From NCBI GenBank assembly GCA_016215025.1, contig JACRMI010000126.1:1-55263 (forward strand): a stretch of DNA of 55,263 bases, read 5' to 3'. The stretch is from Chloroflexota bacterium. Its GTDB lineage: Bacteria > Chloroflexota > Anaerolineae > UBA4142. The notes below the pieces were generated by a model. The model worked only from the letters and a program-made list of their open reading frames with translations, did not search any database and was not told where the DNA came from. Shown piece after piece: positions 8,342 to 16,774 of the stretch (position 1 is the stretch's first letter; each line of letters opens with the position of its first letter). The translations under genes and the position numbers were made by a program.

Positions 8342-11300
8342 CTATTCTTCTGCTTCTGGCTCTTCCGCAGCGGCTTCCTCTTTGTCTTCACCGCGACTGC
8401 GACGGCGGCTAATCCGTTCACCGCGCGCAAATCGTTCGCGACGCTCACGTTGAATATCGCGCTCGCTGCGTTGCATACCTTGCGCGGCTTCACCATGAAG
8501 CAAGCCCATGCCGAGCTGCGGCACCTTTTCTTCGCTCTCTTCCTTGCCGAACTGCATCTTTTCGCCTTCGGTGTTAAACACTTCGACCGAGAGACCGAGC
8601 GATTGCAATTCCTTGACCAAGACGCGGAACGATTCCGGTACGCCAGCTTCCATGATCTCTTCGCCCTTGACAATCGCTTCGTAGGTCTTGACGCGGCCAG
8701 TGACATCGTCCGACTTGACGGTCAACATTTCTTGCAAGGTATGCGCTGCGCCGTAGGCTTCCAGCGCCCAGACTTCCATTTCGCCAAAGCGTTGACCACC
8801 GAACTGCGCCTTACCACCGAGTGGCTGTTGCGTGACCAACGAGTATGGTCCCGTCGAACGCGCGTGGACTTTGTCTTCCACCAAGTGCGCAAGCTTCATC
8901 ATATAAATCGTACCGACGGTGACGGGCTGATCGTACGCCATACCCGTCTTGCCATCGTGCAACGTCATCTTGCCGGCGGTTGGCGGCGGGACCTTTAGTT
9001 TCTGACTGACTTTTTCGATCTCCGCCTGCAATTGTTCTTCATCCCACTTTTCCGGCGCTTTGTGGCCATGCGCTTCAAGCCACAAGCGATAGCATGTGAC
9101 GCGCGCGGCTTTGTCGCACGCCAAGCGTTCGGTCGGCGTGCGTGAGTCGTCTTCAAACGACAAAATATCCTCTGGCTCGTAACCCTTCCACGTAAGCCAA
9201 TAGCGCAACACTTGGCGGCGCGCATACACGCGATCATTCGTCAGCTTGCGGCGGTCGGCATCCTTGAGCAACTCTTGCAAATACAGAACGCGCGCTTCGT
9301 TATCGTCATTCAAATCGTCGAGATTGTATTCTTGCTCTTTGAGCCAAGCCCAGGCGCGATTCGTGATTTCGTACCACGCCTGATCGATCATCCAGGCGCG
9401 CGCAAGCTCGGCGCTGATTTCGGCTTCGTCCGCGCCGTCAAAGACTGGCGACACGACCTTGAAACCGAGTCGATCTGCTGCCCAACCGAGGTGCGTCTCG
9501 AGAATCTGTCCAATATTCATACGAGCGGGCACGCCGAGCGGATTGAGAATAATATCGACGGGTGTACCGTCTTGGAGGTACGGCATGTCTTCAATCGGAA
9601 CGACTTGGGAAATGACGCCCTTGTTGCCGTGACGACCTGCCATCTTGTCGCCTTCGGTGATCTTGCGTTGCTGCGCGATGGAAACGCGCACGAGTTTATC
9701 GACGCCAGCGGCGAGTTCGTGATGCTCATCGCGTGTGAACACTTTGACATCGACGACTTTGCCGCGCTCGCCGTGCGGCAATCGCAGCGACGAGTCCTTG
9801 ACTTCGCGTGCTTTTTCGCCGAAGATGGCGCGCAAGAGTTTCTCTTCGGGCGTCAGGTCGGTCTCACCTTTCGGCGTAATCTTGCCGACGAGAATATCGC
9901 CGGGACCCACTTCAGCGCCAATGCGGATGATGCCTTCCTCGTCCAAGTCCTTCAACACGTCTTCGCCGACGTTTGGAATATCGCGCGTAATTTCTTCGGG
10001 ACCCAATTTGGTGTCGCGAGCTTCGATTTCGTGCTTTTCGATGTGGATGCTGGAGAACTTGTCTTCCCACGCCATCTTCTGGCTGATGAGAATCGCATCC
10101 TCATAGTTGCCACCTTCCCACGACATGAACGCAACCACGACATTTTGACCGAGCGCGATCTGTCCTTCGTCGGTCGAGGATGAATCGGCGATGACAGTTC
10201 CCTTTTTCACCTTCTGCCCACGATTGACAATGGGACGTTGATCGATGCAGGTCGATTGATTGGATCGATTATATTTTCGCAGGACGTAGGTACGTTCTTT
10301 CTTGCCACTGCGAATCTTGATTTCCTTCGCGGTGACACTCGTCACTTCGCCGTCGTCTTCGGAAACGATCACCTGCCCCGAATCGAGTGCGGCTTGCGCT
10401 TCCATGCCCGTGCCGACGACGGGCGCTTCGGGGCGCAAGAGCGGAACGGCTTGGCGCTGCATGTTGGAACCCATGAGCGCGCGGTTCGCGTCATCATGTT
10501 CTAGGAATGGAATAAGCGCGGCGGACACGCCGACGATCTGCTTCGGCGACACGTCGAGATATTGCACACGGTCGCTGGATTCAGTCAAGAAGGTTTGGTG
10601 GCGTCGAATTTCAACACGCTTGTCGACGAACTGCCCCAACTCATCTACCCGGGCATTTGCCTGCGCGATGGTGTACCGGTCTTCTTCGTCTGCTGCAAGG
10701 TAGACAATTTCGGGCGTCGCATAAGCGCGAACCGGAATGTCGGTGCCTTTGGGGAGCGCCGCCAATTTCGCGGCATCATGCTCGTCAATGATTATGCCAG
10801 CTTTGGCGATGACTTTGTCGCCGTCGGCTTCGGTTACGTCGTCGCGCAAGATGCGACCCAGCATTATGTCCTTTTTGTTCGGGACCTCGTTCTTGACGAT
10901 GCGATACGGCGTTTCGATAAAGCCAAACTCGTTAATCTGCCCGTACGTCGCCAAACGACCAATCAAACCGATGTTCGGACCTTCGGGCGTTTCGATGGGG
11001 CAAATGCGACCATAGTGGCTGTGGTGAACGTCGCGCACATCAAAGCCTGCACGTTCACGTCGCAGACCGCCGGGACCCAAAGCCGACAGCGTGCGCTTGT
11101 GCGTCAGCTCAGCCAAGGGATTCGTCTGGTCCATAAACTGCGACAACTGCGAGCCGCCAAAGAATTCGCGCATTGCGGCGACGACCGGGCGGATGTTGAT
11201 GAGGTTGATCGCCGTCATTTGTTCTGGATCACGGACGCTCATGCGCTCGCGGACGACGCGCTCCAAGCGAAGCAAGCCAATGCGCAGGTGATTCTGAATC

Positions 11301-12376
11301 AATTCACCCACGGTCTTGACGCGGCGGTTGCCGAGGTGGTCAATATCGTCACCACCTTCGATGCCGTTGTTGATCAAGATCATGTGCTCGACGACTTTGA
11401 CCAAGTCGTCGGCGCGCATGATGCGCTCTTGGGGCAATTGATCACCGGGAATATCCGTGCCGTACAAGCGACGATTCAATTTATGGCGACCGACGCGCCC
11501 CAAGTCATAGCGTCGCTGCGTGAAAAGCAAAGTCGTCAAAAATGCCTTGGCGTTGTCCAGCGTCGGCGGATCACCGGGGCGGAGTTTTTTGTAAAACTCC
11601 ATCAACGCCTCGTCGATGGTTGTCATCTTGGGCGATTCTTTGTCGAGCGTGGTACGAACGTACTCGTGCTCTGGATTGTTGTCGGCACCGGCGAAAATAT
11701 TGATGAGACCGTCGTCGGTTCCGTCGCCTACGCCGACTGCTTTGAGCAGCATCGTGACAGGCACTTTGCGCTTGCGGTCGACCTTGACAGATAAAATATC
11801 GCGCTTGGAAGTTTCAAACTCCAGCCACGCGCCACGATTCGGGATCAACTTGGCGGAGCAAAGCACGCGCCCAGTCGCGCGGTCTTCGGTCGCACTGAAA
11901 TAGACACCCGGCGAGCGAATCAACTGTGAAACGACCACACGCTCAGCGCCGTTAATAACGAACGTGCCGTGCTCGGTCATGAGCGGGAAATCGCCCATAT
12001 AGACTTCTTGGGTCGTCGCTTCGCCCGTCTGATTGTTGACGAGCGCGACTTTGAGGTGCAGAGGAGCCGCAAAGGTCATATCCATTTCGCGGCATTCCGC
12101 TTCGGAATATTTGGGATCGCCGAACCAATAAGTCAAGTTCAGGCGTTTGGCAATATCGTTGTCCCCTGGGAAGAATAGACTGTATTCCTTGTTAAACGAT
12201 TCGATGGGAGAGATTTCGTCGAAAAGCTCACGGAGACCTTCGGTCTTGAACCACTCAAAGGATTCGATCTGAACTTTGATGAGGGTTGGGATGCTGTGAA
12301 CATCGGGGATTCGAGCGTAGGACTTTTGATCGGGCATCAAGCCGTTAATCATGGGTGCCATCGTCAATTGACTCAT
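8342..12376 (-). CDS. rpoB: DNA-directed RNA polymerase subunit beta
   Basis: Beta subunit, 1344 residues from the chosen start. It contains the rifampicin-pocket region (GSQLSQFMDQTNPLAELTHK, then RTLSALGPGG), PIETPEGPNIGLI, the MSWEGGNYEDAI block and the C-terminal QPLGGKAQFGGQRFGEMEVW that contacts beta'. The residues of the rifampicin cluster look like those of sensitive enzymes. I start at ATG 12374-12376 (MSQLTMAP) because AAGGAG lies 6 nt upstream; an in-frame ATG six codons earlier has no ribosome site. The C-terminus has an acidic tail (EDKEEAAAEEPEAEE). The usual rplJ-rplL genes are not upstream; rpoB has its own promoter and a structured leader. Confidence 0.98.
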   Translation of the reverse strand: MSQLTMAPMINGLMPDQKSYARIPDVHSIPTLIKVQIESFEWFKTEGLRELFDEISPIESFNKEYSLFFPGDNDIAKRLNLTYWFGDPKYSEAECREMDMTFAAPLHLKVALVNNQTGEATTQEVYMGDFPLMTEHGTFVINGAERVVVSQLIRSPGVYFSATEDRATGRVLCSAKLIPNRGAWLEFETSKRDILSVKVDRKRKVPVTMLLKAVGVGDGTDDGLINIFAGADNNPEHEYVRTTLDKESPKMTTIDEALMEFYKKLRPGDPPTLDNAKAFLTTLLFTQRRYDLGRVGRHKLNRRLYGTDIPGDQLPQERIMRADDLVKVVEHMILINNGIEGGDDIDHLGNRRVKTVGELIQNHLRIGLLRLERVVRERMSVRDPEQMTAINLINIRPVVAAMREFFGGSQLSQFMDQTNPLAELTHKRTLSALGPGGLRRERAGFDVRDVHHSHYGRICPIETPEGPNIGLIGRLATYGQINEFGFIETPYRIVKNEVPNKKDIMLGRILRDDVTEADGDKVIAKAGIIIDEHDAAKLAALPKGTDIPVRAYATPEIVYLAADEEDRYTIAQANARVDELGQFVDKRVEIRRHQTFLTESSDRVQYLDVSPKQIVGVSAALIPFLEHDDANRALMGSNMQRQAVPLLRPEAPVVGTGMEAQAALDSGQVIVSEDDGEVTSVTAKEIKIRSGKKERTYVLRKYNRSNQSTCIDQRPIVNRGQKVKKGTVIADSSSTDEGQIALGQNVVVAFMSWEGGNYEDAILISQKMAWEDKFSSIHIEKHEIEARDTKLGPEEITRDIPNVGEDVLKDLDEEGIIRIGAEVGPGDILVGKITPKGETDLTPEEKLLRAIFGEKAREVKDSSLRLPHGERGKVVDVKVFTRDEHHELAAGVDKLVRVSIAQQRKITEGDKMAGRHGNKGVISQVVPIEDMPYLQDGTPVDIILNPLGVPARMNIGQILETHLGWAADRLGFKVVSPVFDGADEAEISAELARAWMIDQAWYEITNRAWAWLKEQEYNLDDLNDDNEARVLYLQELLKDADRRKLTNDRVYARRQVLRYWLTWKGYEPEDILSFEDDSRTPTERLACDKAARVTCYRLWLEAHGHKAPEKWDEEQLQAEIEKVSQKLKVPPPTAGKMTLHDGKTGMAYDQPVTVGTIYMMKLAHLVEDKVHARSTGPYSLVTQQPLGGKAQFGGQRFGEMEVWALEAYGAAHTLQEMLTVKSDDVTGRVKTYEAIVKGEEIMEAGVPESFRVLVKELQSLGLSVEVFNTEGEKMQFGKEESEEKVPQLGMGLLHGEAAQGMQRSERDIQRERRERFARGERISRRRSRGEDKEEAAAEEPEAEE

Positions 12377-12717
12377 TCGCAACTCCTTGAACAAAAAAAT
12401 CGTGCTTGAGCGCGTGACTCGGCAAGCTCCACTGCTTGACCGCCGTCAACGAGGGGAAAAACCGCGCTATAGATTCATGGCAATTTTGCTTTGGGGACGA
12501 GGAGAGCCGGGGAATCCAGTTCAATCGGCATATGCCGCTCAATGAACTTGCTCTCACATCAGGAAGGCAATGCGTCGATCAAAAAGGCATGCGGTCATTC
12601 GAGGGACAGAAAAACAAAGCAAAAAAGCTAAAATTTCAGCGCACCGATAGCAACAAAAAATACCGACCGCCGCCTGTGATGGCGTCTTGCGCCCGATTGA
12701 GTGATGTCCTTAAGCAA
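12377..12717 (-). promoter_or_regulatory. Structured 5' leader of rpoB
   Basis: About 340 nt without a credible gene lie between the rpoB promoter and its start. The clearest structure is at 12502-12555: GAGAGC/GCTCTC outside, AGTTCA/TGAACT inside, and the palindrome CGGCATATGCCG at the tip. A second hairpin, CAAGC/GCTTG (12423-12438), lies close to the ribosome site. Near the 5' end, GGCGCAAGACGCC and CGCCATCACAGGCG share an arm and are mutually exclusive, with TATTTTTTG following about 10 nt later. This could be an attenuator (inference). Confidence 0.5.
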
Positions 12718-12723
12718 AGACAG

Positions 12724-12752
12724 AATATACACGAAAATCATTTTTTTGTCAA
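12724..12752 (-). promoter_or_regulatory. Promoter of rpoB-rpoC
   Basis: On the minus strand, TTGACA (12747-12752), 17 bp, TATATT (12724-12729). The A-tract directly after the -35 box is also typical of strong promoters. Predicted start near 12717. Confidence 0.8.
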
Positions 12753-12791
12753 ATTAAATTTTCGTTAAAGCAGAGGGCTAACCCAAACAAA

Positions 12792-12827
12792 ACGAAAACC
12801 CCGCTAGGAGAATCTCCTAGCGGGGTT
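12792..12827 (-). terminator. Rho-independent terminator of the heme lipoprotein gene
   Basis: A 13-bp perfect stem (AACCCCGCTAGGA/TCCTAGCGGGGTT, loop GAATC) is followed on the minus strand by TTTTCGTTTTG. It lies 18 bp after the stop at 12846 and before the rpoB promoter, insulating the two units. Confidence 0.85.
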
Positions 12828-12845
12828 GGAATTAGTTTTTCGTTT

Positions 12846-13271
12846 TTATGGCGTGCTTGCCATGTGACAAGCGGCACACGCAGGGTCCATTCGTCCCTTA
12901 TGCGAGGGTGGCAAAGCGGGTGTTTGCAATGTCGTATGGCAATTTAGACACGTCGTCAACTTGACGTGACTCGCGGGTTGGGGTTTAGCGCCCGCTGCAA
13001 AGAATTCACTAGAGTCTGGGATATGACACCCTGCCATGCAGTCCTCTTCCTCTGCGACGGCAGAGGGTGTAGCAGTGGGAGTGGGGAGTGGTACGGCTGT
13101 GGAAGTGGGTACACTGGGAGCCGATGATGTTGCACTTGAAGAAGAAGAAGATGATGATGATGATGATGATGGCTCGACGGTTGGTTTCACCGATCGATCG
13201 GGCATCGGTTGACACGCTGCCATCGCAATGAGCATGACTAGAGCAAAAATCCAAACTTGCATTAGACGCAT
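12846..13271 (-). CDS. Secreted lipoprotein with c-type heme motifs
   Basis: About 141 residues. A lipoprotein signal peptide (MRLMQVWIFALVMLIAMAAC, lipobox AAC) is followed by a low-complexity linker with twelve consecutive serines and a Thr/Pro stretch, then a small Cys/His-rich domain. That domain holds two standard heme-c sites (CLNCH and CAACH) and one longer-spaced CMAGCH (CX3CH), with additional histidines that could be axial ligands. It resembles short NapB/NrfH-like or cytochrome c3-like carriers, so an outward-facing electron-transfer lipoprotein is likely. I start at 13271 because GGAGA precedes this ATG; the upstream extension would overlap the asparaginase gene. The serine tract is encoded by a trinucleotide repeat. 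It has its own promoter and terminator. Confidence 0.75.
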   Translation of the reverse strand: MRLMQVWIFALVMLIAMAACQPMPDRSVKPTVEPSSSSSSSSSSSSATSSAPSVPTSTAVPLPTPTATPSAVAEEEDCMAGCHIPDSSEFFAAGAKPQPASHVKLTTCLNCHTTLQTPALPPSHKGRMDPACAACHMASTP

Positions 13272-13325
13272 TCGTATTTCTCCATTGAAATATTTGCGAT
13301 GGGTCGTCTCAATCGCACTAGTTCG

Positions 13326-13347
13326 ATTATAGCAGGACAGGCTGTCC
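13326..13347 (-). promoter_or_regulatory. Extended -10 promoter with palindrome in the spacer
   Basis: On the minus strand, TGCTATAAT (TATAAT at 13326-13331, extended TG) lies upstream of the lipoprotein start. Directly upstream, inside what would be the spacer, is the perfect palindrome GGACAGGCTGTCC (13335-13347), a plausible operator. The -35 match is poor. Confidence 0.5.
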
Positions 13348-13363
13348 AGGGAAATCCAGAGCA

Positions 13364-14326
13364 TCATTCGTCTTGAAAATAACTTTTCGCGTCTGACGTC
13401 CCCAATGCCGCCATCAGTTTGATGCGCGCTTTTTGTCCATTCAATCCATTAGCGAACCAACAACCGATCTGAGCCAAATCCCGATGACCGCCGACGTAAC
13501 CGTAGCGATCGATCGTCCGTCCTGCCCCCGTGCGTGAGGCAATAACGATTGTCACACCTTGTTTGATTGCACGCTCGATGGTAGGCAACCACCACGGTGG
13601 AACCCTGCCGCCACCTAGCGTCTCTAGCACAATGCCACGCCCGCCAACCGTATCGACGAGATATTCGAGCAAGCCATCGCTCATACCCACCGCCAGCTTG
13701 AGCAAGTGCACGTTCAATTCGAGCCGCGAGGTGGGAACGAACTCGCGAAGGGTTGGCTGACGCGCAATGATCACACCACCCAGGTCAATTCGACCCAGCG
13801 CGCCAAATTCCGGCGACAGAAACGTTTCCAGCGCCGTCGTATTCGTTTTCGTTACATCGCGCGCGGCATGGATTTCGTCGTTAAAGACGACCAGCGTGCC
13901 GCAGCCGCGTGCATCATCGCTCGCCGCAACACGCATCGACGCTGCGATATTCGCCAAACCATCGTAGCCCAACTCCGATGCCGTCCTCATCGCGCCGGTG
14001 AAAATAATCGGCTTGAGCGTATCGACCGTAATATCGCAGAGATATGCCGATTCTTCCAGCGTGTCGGTACCGTGCGTCACGACGACGCCATCGACCTGAG
14101 GATTAGCAACGAGTGCGGCAACACGGCGCGACAAGTCCCAAACATGCTCAAGCGTAAAATGCGCGCTCGGCAAATTCGAAAATGCTTCGAATCGAGTGTC
14201 GGCGATGTTACGCGGCAGAGCATCTGCGAAATCCCCACCCGCAAGCTGCGGCACTGCTCCGCTTGCACTTGCATCCGCGCGCATGGCAACGGTTCCGCCG
14301 GTCGTCAAAACAGTGATTCGCTTCAT
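13364..14326 (-). CDS. L-asparaginase family amidohydrolase
   Basis: About 320 residues, the usual length. The family hydrolyses L-asparagine (some members glutamine) to the acid and ammonia. The first active-site threonine is in LTTGGTVA (T12) near the N-terminus, and the second motif VVTHGTDTLEE carries the catalytic Thr-Asp pair. The substrate loop FTGAMRTASELGYDGLANI follows, and SRTGAGRTIDRYGY lies in the C-terminal domain. There is no signal peptide, so the enzyme is likely cytoplasmic (type I-like). The closest named groups are AnsA/AnsB; specificity cannot be read from the sequence. It precedes the heme lipoprotein on the same strand, but the latter has its own promoter, so functional linkage is doubtful. 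Confidence 0.9.
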   Translation of the reverse strand: MKRITVLTTGGTVAMRADASASGAVPQLAGGDFADALPRNIADTRFEAFSNLPSAHFTLEHVWDLSRRVAALVANPQVDGVVVTHGTDTLEESAYLCDITVDTLKPIIFTGAMRTASELGYDGLANIAASMRVAASDDARGCGTLVVFNDEIHAARDVTKTNTTALETFLSPEFGALGRIDLGGVIIARQPTLREFVPTSRLELNVHLLKLAVGMSDGLLEYLVDTVGGRGIVLETLGGGRVPPWWLPTIERAIKQGVTIVIASRTGAGRTIDRYGYVGGHRDLAQIGCWFANGLNGQKARIKLMAALGTSDAKSYFQDE

Positions 14327-14344
14327 TGAGACACCTAGACCGCA

Positions 14345-14412
14345 GACAGCCGACCGCCGATCACACTCGTTATCCTGAGCAAAGCCAAAGAGACTGCGAT
14401 CAGCGGTCGGTC
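14345..14412. repeat. Inverted repeat in the spacer upstream of the asparaginase gene
   Basis: GCCGACCGCCGATC faces GATCAGCGGTCGGTC across about 40 nt, and GTTATCCTGAGCAAAGCC inside resembles the TCTGAGCGAAGC element family. Non-coding. Confidence 0.5.
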
Positions 14413-14425
14413 GTCCTCAATTGCT

Positions 14426-15409
14426 CTATCCGACAGAGATCATCGGAATGTCCGCCATCGTCACCACGCCTGGAGATGCCGCGACGATTCGGCGAATGCA
14501 GTTTGCGGCCACGGCTGCCGTTGACAAATCGCCGTGGACGCCGCGAACGACCGAATGAATCGACGGCTTGCCTTCGAGCCAGACTTCGTCCACGCCTTCG
14601 CCCGCGTCGACACACATCTTCAGATGCAGCTCGATCAACTTTTCGCCGTTGCAATAGCCATAGCCGTACTGTTCAACGCCGGTAACATAGCCCGGCACAA
14701 CGTCAAAGTATTCGGTCTTGCATGGCGCTTGCGCGACGACTGGTGCAATCGTCTCTTCGATCTTGTCGATCTTCCAGCGCAAGGTGCGCGCGATCAACGC
14801 GACCGATTCCGTCAGCCCAACGTGTCGAATCTCTTTGCCGGCTTTCCGTTTGAATTCTTCAACCGTCATGCCCGTACCAATTTTTGCCTGAAGCGGGCGA
14901 CGACGCTTGGACGCATCGACCACACGATTGACACGCACGCTTTTGACCTCTTGGCACACGCCTGTCAGCGTAAGTGGCAGTGTATCCATCATAAAGCCAG
15001 GATTAATGCCGGTGCCAAGCACCGAGACCTTGTGCTTTTTCGCCAGCGTATCGAGCCGTTTTGCAATCGCTTTTTGCCCCCAGGGTATCGACAATTCTTC
15101 GCATGTCGAGACGATGTTCTTGCCCGCTTTGATAATCATCGTCAACTGCGGTTCTGCTTTGGCGAGTGATGAGACGGTGCAGTGCATCACAACATCGGCT
15201 TTCTTCTTCAACACTTTCGCCGCATCGTCCGATACTTTGACGCCCAAATCATGCTCCAAGCCGATGAGCTGTCCAATGTCTTTGCCCACTTTGTTTGGAT
15301 CAATGTCGATTGCACCGACGAATTGAAAATCGGGACGGGTGGCGATCACGCGCGCCACGCCTGCGCCAATCGGTCCCAAGCCGAATTGAATCACACGAAT
15401 CTTTGCCAT
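14426..15409 (-). CDS. NAD(P)-dependent dehydrogenase, 2,4-diaminopentanoate dehydrogenase-like
   Basis: A 327-residue Rossmann-fold protein of the dihydrodipicolinate-reductase-like family. The nucleotide-binding motif VIQFGLGPIGAGVARVIA lies near residues 5-22 and an acidic residue ends beta-2 (VGAIDID). Blocks VVMHCTVSS, GTGINPGFMMDTLP and the C-terminal GVHGDLSTAAVAANCI are features I associate with 2,4-diaminopentanoate dehydrogenase of ornithine fermentation and its many uncharacterised relatives. No other genes of the oxidative ornithine pathway are nearby, so the substrate is uncertain. The ATG is preceded by GGGAG. It has its own promoter (15528-15555). Confidence 0.7.
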   Translation of the reverse strand: MAKIRVIQFGLGPIGAGVARVIATRPDFQFVGAIDIDPNKVGKDIGQLIGLEHDLGVKVSDDAAKVLKKKADVVMHCTVSSLAKAEPQLTMIIKAGKNIVSTCEELSIPWGQKAIAKRLDTLAKKHKVSVLGTGINPGFMMDTLPLTLTGVCQEVKSVRVNRVVDASKRRRPLQAKIGTGMTVEEFKRKAGKEIRHVGLTESVALIARTLRWKIDKIEETIAPVVAQAPCKTEYFDVVPGYVTGVEQYGYGYCNGEKLIELHLKMCVDAGEGVDEVWLEGKPSIHSVVRGVHGDLSTAAVAANCIRRIVAASPGVVTMADIPMISVG

Positions 15410-15431
15410 CTTGAAGTCTCCCTTGAATATA

Positions 15432-15492
15432 AGGTTCGTAGTGCAAAATTTGTTTCGCGAGAAAGCGCGATGAATCGCGCACTACGAACTTG
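15432..15492. repeat. Inverted repeat GTTCGTAGTGC/GCACTACGAAC
   Basis: An 11-bp perfect inverted repeat (from 15432 and to 15490) surrounds TTTCGCGAGAAAGCGCGA. It lies in the 5' leader of the dehydrogenase gene. It looks like a dispersed palindromic element. Confidence 0.55.
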
Positions 15493-15527
15493 AATTTTGG
15501 CGTTCGCTAATGAACACGCCACGCTTA

Positions 15528-15555
15528 ATTATATCGCCGGGTGACAGGGTGTCAA
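15528..15555 (-). promoter_or_regulatory. Promoter of the diaminopentanoate dehydrogenase-like gene
   Basis: On the minus strand, TTGACA (15550-15555), 16 bp, TATAAT (15528-15533). It abuts the U-run of the preceding terminator. Confidence 0.8.
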
Positions 15556-15593
15556 AAAAGCAAAAAACCCGCTTTCTCGGAGAAAGCGGGTTT
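15554..15593 (-). terminator. Rho-independent terminator after the metallo-hydrolase gene
   Basis: A 13-bp perfect stem (AAACCCGCTTTCT/AGAAAGCGGGTTT) with a 3-nt loop is followed on the minus strand by TTTGCTTTTTT. Confidence 0.9.
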
Positions 15594-15602
15594 CTGATGC
15601 GA

Positions 15603-16439
15603 TCATCGCGTTTTAGCCGTGAGCGTTTGGTACACTCGCAAGAGATTGCTGCGATGCAACTGTTTTACCAAACCGTCAAGTGCAATCGGCGAATAGCCGC
15701 ACGATTCGAGTGAGATTTCGTTGACCAAGCGCTCCTTTGACGTGCGCGTCGTCAGCTTGGCTTTGACCTTATCGTAAATCATATCGAGGTACGCAACACC
15801 TTGATCGAGTGTTTCGTCGATTTCGCCTTTGAGCAAAACTTCGCCGTGACCTTGCACGATATTTTCCAAATTCATTTCTTTGATCAGTTTCAAAGTCTCT
15901 TGTTGCACCACACGGTCGCCCCAGAATATGTACGGCAATGGCATGACAGCATCGCCGGCAAAAAGAATCTTGTCGCCTTCGATGTAGACCCCAATGCCAT
16001 CGGGCGTGTGTCCATTCAACGGCATCAAGCGCACAATCCGCTCACCCAGATGAAGCATAATCTTGTCCGGGAAGACAATGTTCGGCAAGCGCAAGGTGAC
16101 TTGCGCCAGTTCCGGCGTCTGGGCCTTGGCTTCGGCTAGATTTTTTTCACCGGTCTTGCGCATGATCTCGCGACATTTTTCGCTCGAAACAATGTCGGCT
16201 TCTTCAAACAAATAATTCCCATAAACATGATCGGCATGGTGATGCGTATTAACAACGTATCGAATGCCACGACGCGATTCACTGCGCAAAAAATCGATCA
16301 TCTCGCGCGTTTCGCGCGGGAACGGCAACGTATCGATGACAATGGTACCTTCGTTGGTGATGATCGCGCCCGCAGTGACTTGGGCATACGCTTCACTAGT
16401 GAAAACGTAGACGTTTTCCGTGACTCGTTCTTTACGCAT
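15603..16439 (-). CDS. Metallo-beta-lactamase fold hydrolase
   Basis: 278 residues. The zinc-binding signature THHHADHVYG (H66, H68, D70, H71) is followed by the expected downstream ligands in LNGHTPDGIGVYIEG, LFAGDAVM and VQGHGE. This ligand set marks the metallo-beta-lactamase superfamily, binuclear zinc type, close to the SoxH/quinoprotein-relay-like and glyoxalase II-like branches. There is no signal peptide, so it is probably cytoplasmic. The ATG at 16437-16439 is used. It is a single-gene unit with its own consensus promoter and terminator. The substrate cannot be deduced; antibiotic hydrolysis is not suggested by the context. Confidence 0.85.
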   Translation of the reverse strand: MRKERVTENVYVFTSEAYAQVTAGAIITNEGTIVIDTLPFPRETREMIDFLRSESRRGIRYVVNTHHHADHVYGNYLFEEADIVSSEKCREIMRKTGEKNLAEAKAQTPELAQVTLRLPNIVFPDKIMLHLGERIVRLMPLNGHTPDGIGVYIEGDKILFAGDAVMPLPYIFWGDRVVQQETLKLIKEMNLENIVQGHGEVLLKGEIDETLDQGVAYLDMIYDKVKAKLTTRTSKERLVNEISLESCGYSPIALDGLVKQLHRSNLLRVYQTLTAKTR

Positions 16440-16493
16440 TACAAAATGACTCCACGACTAGTTTAATGAATTTTGAATAATTAGACGCCGCCG

Positions 16494-16522
16494 AGAATAA
16501 CATATTGACCAAGTGATGTCAA
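16494..16522 (-). promoter_or_regulatory. Promoter of the metallo-hydrolase gene
   Basis: On the minus strand, TTGACA (16517-16522), 17 bp, TATTCT (16494-16499). Confidence 0.8.
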
Positions 16523-16532
16523 GCCCCCATCC

Positions 16533-16572
16533 AAAAATAAATTTGCGACGCACCTAGAAGATGCGTCGCAAA
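16533..16572 (-). terminator. Terminator of the small RNA (TGCGTCGCA element)
   Basis: An 11-bp stem TTTGCGACGCA/TGCGTCGCAAA is followed on the minus strand by TTTATTTTT. The stem is a member of a three-copy palindromic family (also 35255-35287 and 48268-48307). Confidence 0.85.
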
Positions 16573-16768
16573 TGCTTGCGCCCAAAAAGAGCAATCCCCA
16601 CCATGCCGTGTGCGACCAGAGTTGTGAACCCGGTTTCCCAGGTGGGTGACTACTCGTCGAGTGGTCCGGTCTCCGAAGGAGCGGGCGCGCTCTCAGCAGA
16701 ATCGTCTCCCAACGTACAAGTGTTGGCTCAAACGCCAGATGACGCATCACGTACACAGCAGGGCTGCG
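16535..16768 (-). ncRNA. ssrS: Structured small RNA, probably 6S RNA
   Basis: A minus-strand unit of about 235 nt bounded by a consensus-like promoter (-10 at 16775-16780) and a strong terminator, with no credible protein. The ends pair: TGCTGTGT (16753-16760) with ACACGGCA (16604-16611), extended outward by GCAGCCC against GGGGATTGC. The middle carries stem-loops such as CTCCTTCGGAG and ACTCGACGAGT. A long rod with paired ends, about 180 nt before the terminator, and a position next to a housekeeping gene fit 6S RNA, which binds RNA polymerase holoenzyme. I could not confirm the central bubble against a covariance model, so 6S identity is an inference; that this is an RNA gene is better supported. 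Confidence 0.6.
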
Positions 16769-16774
16769 ATTAAG

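Noticed and set aside
9212..10183. 323-codon plus-strand frame antisense to rpoB
   Set aside because: Same reason: a shadow of rpoB.
10562..11794. 410-codon plus-strand frame antisense to rpoB
   Set aside because: Antisense shadow of a highly conserved gene; composition follows rpoB codon structure and no ribosome site is present.
14534..15169. 211-codon plus-strand frame antisense to the dehydrogenase gene
   Set aside because: No promoter or ribosome site; the opposite strand holds a clear family member.
15603..16439. Beta-lactam resistance assignment for the metallo-hydrolase
   Set aside because: No signal peptide and no resistance context; the motif set is common to many other metallo-hydrolases.
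16481..16756. 91-codon minus-strand frame
   Set aside because: It lies inside the small RNA, its sequence is dominated by RNA hairpin arms and it has no ribosome site.
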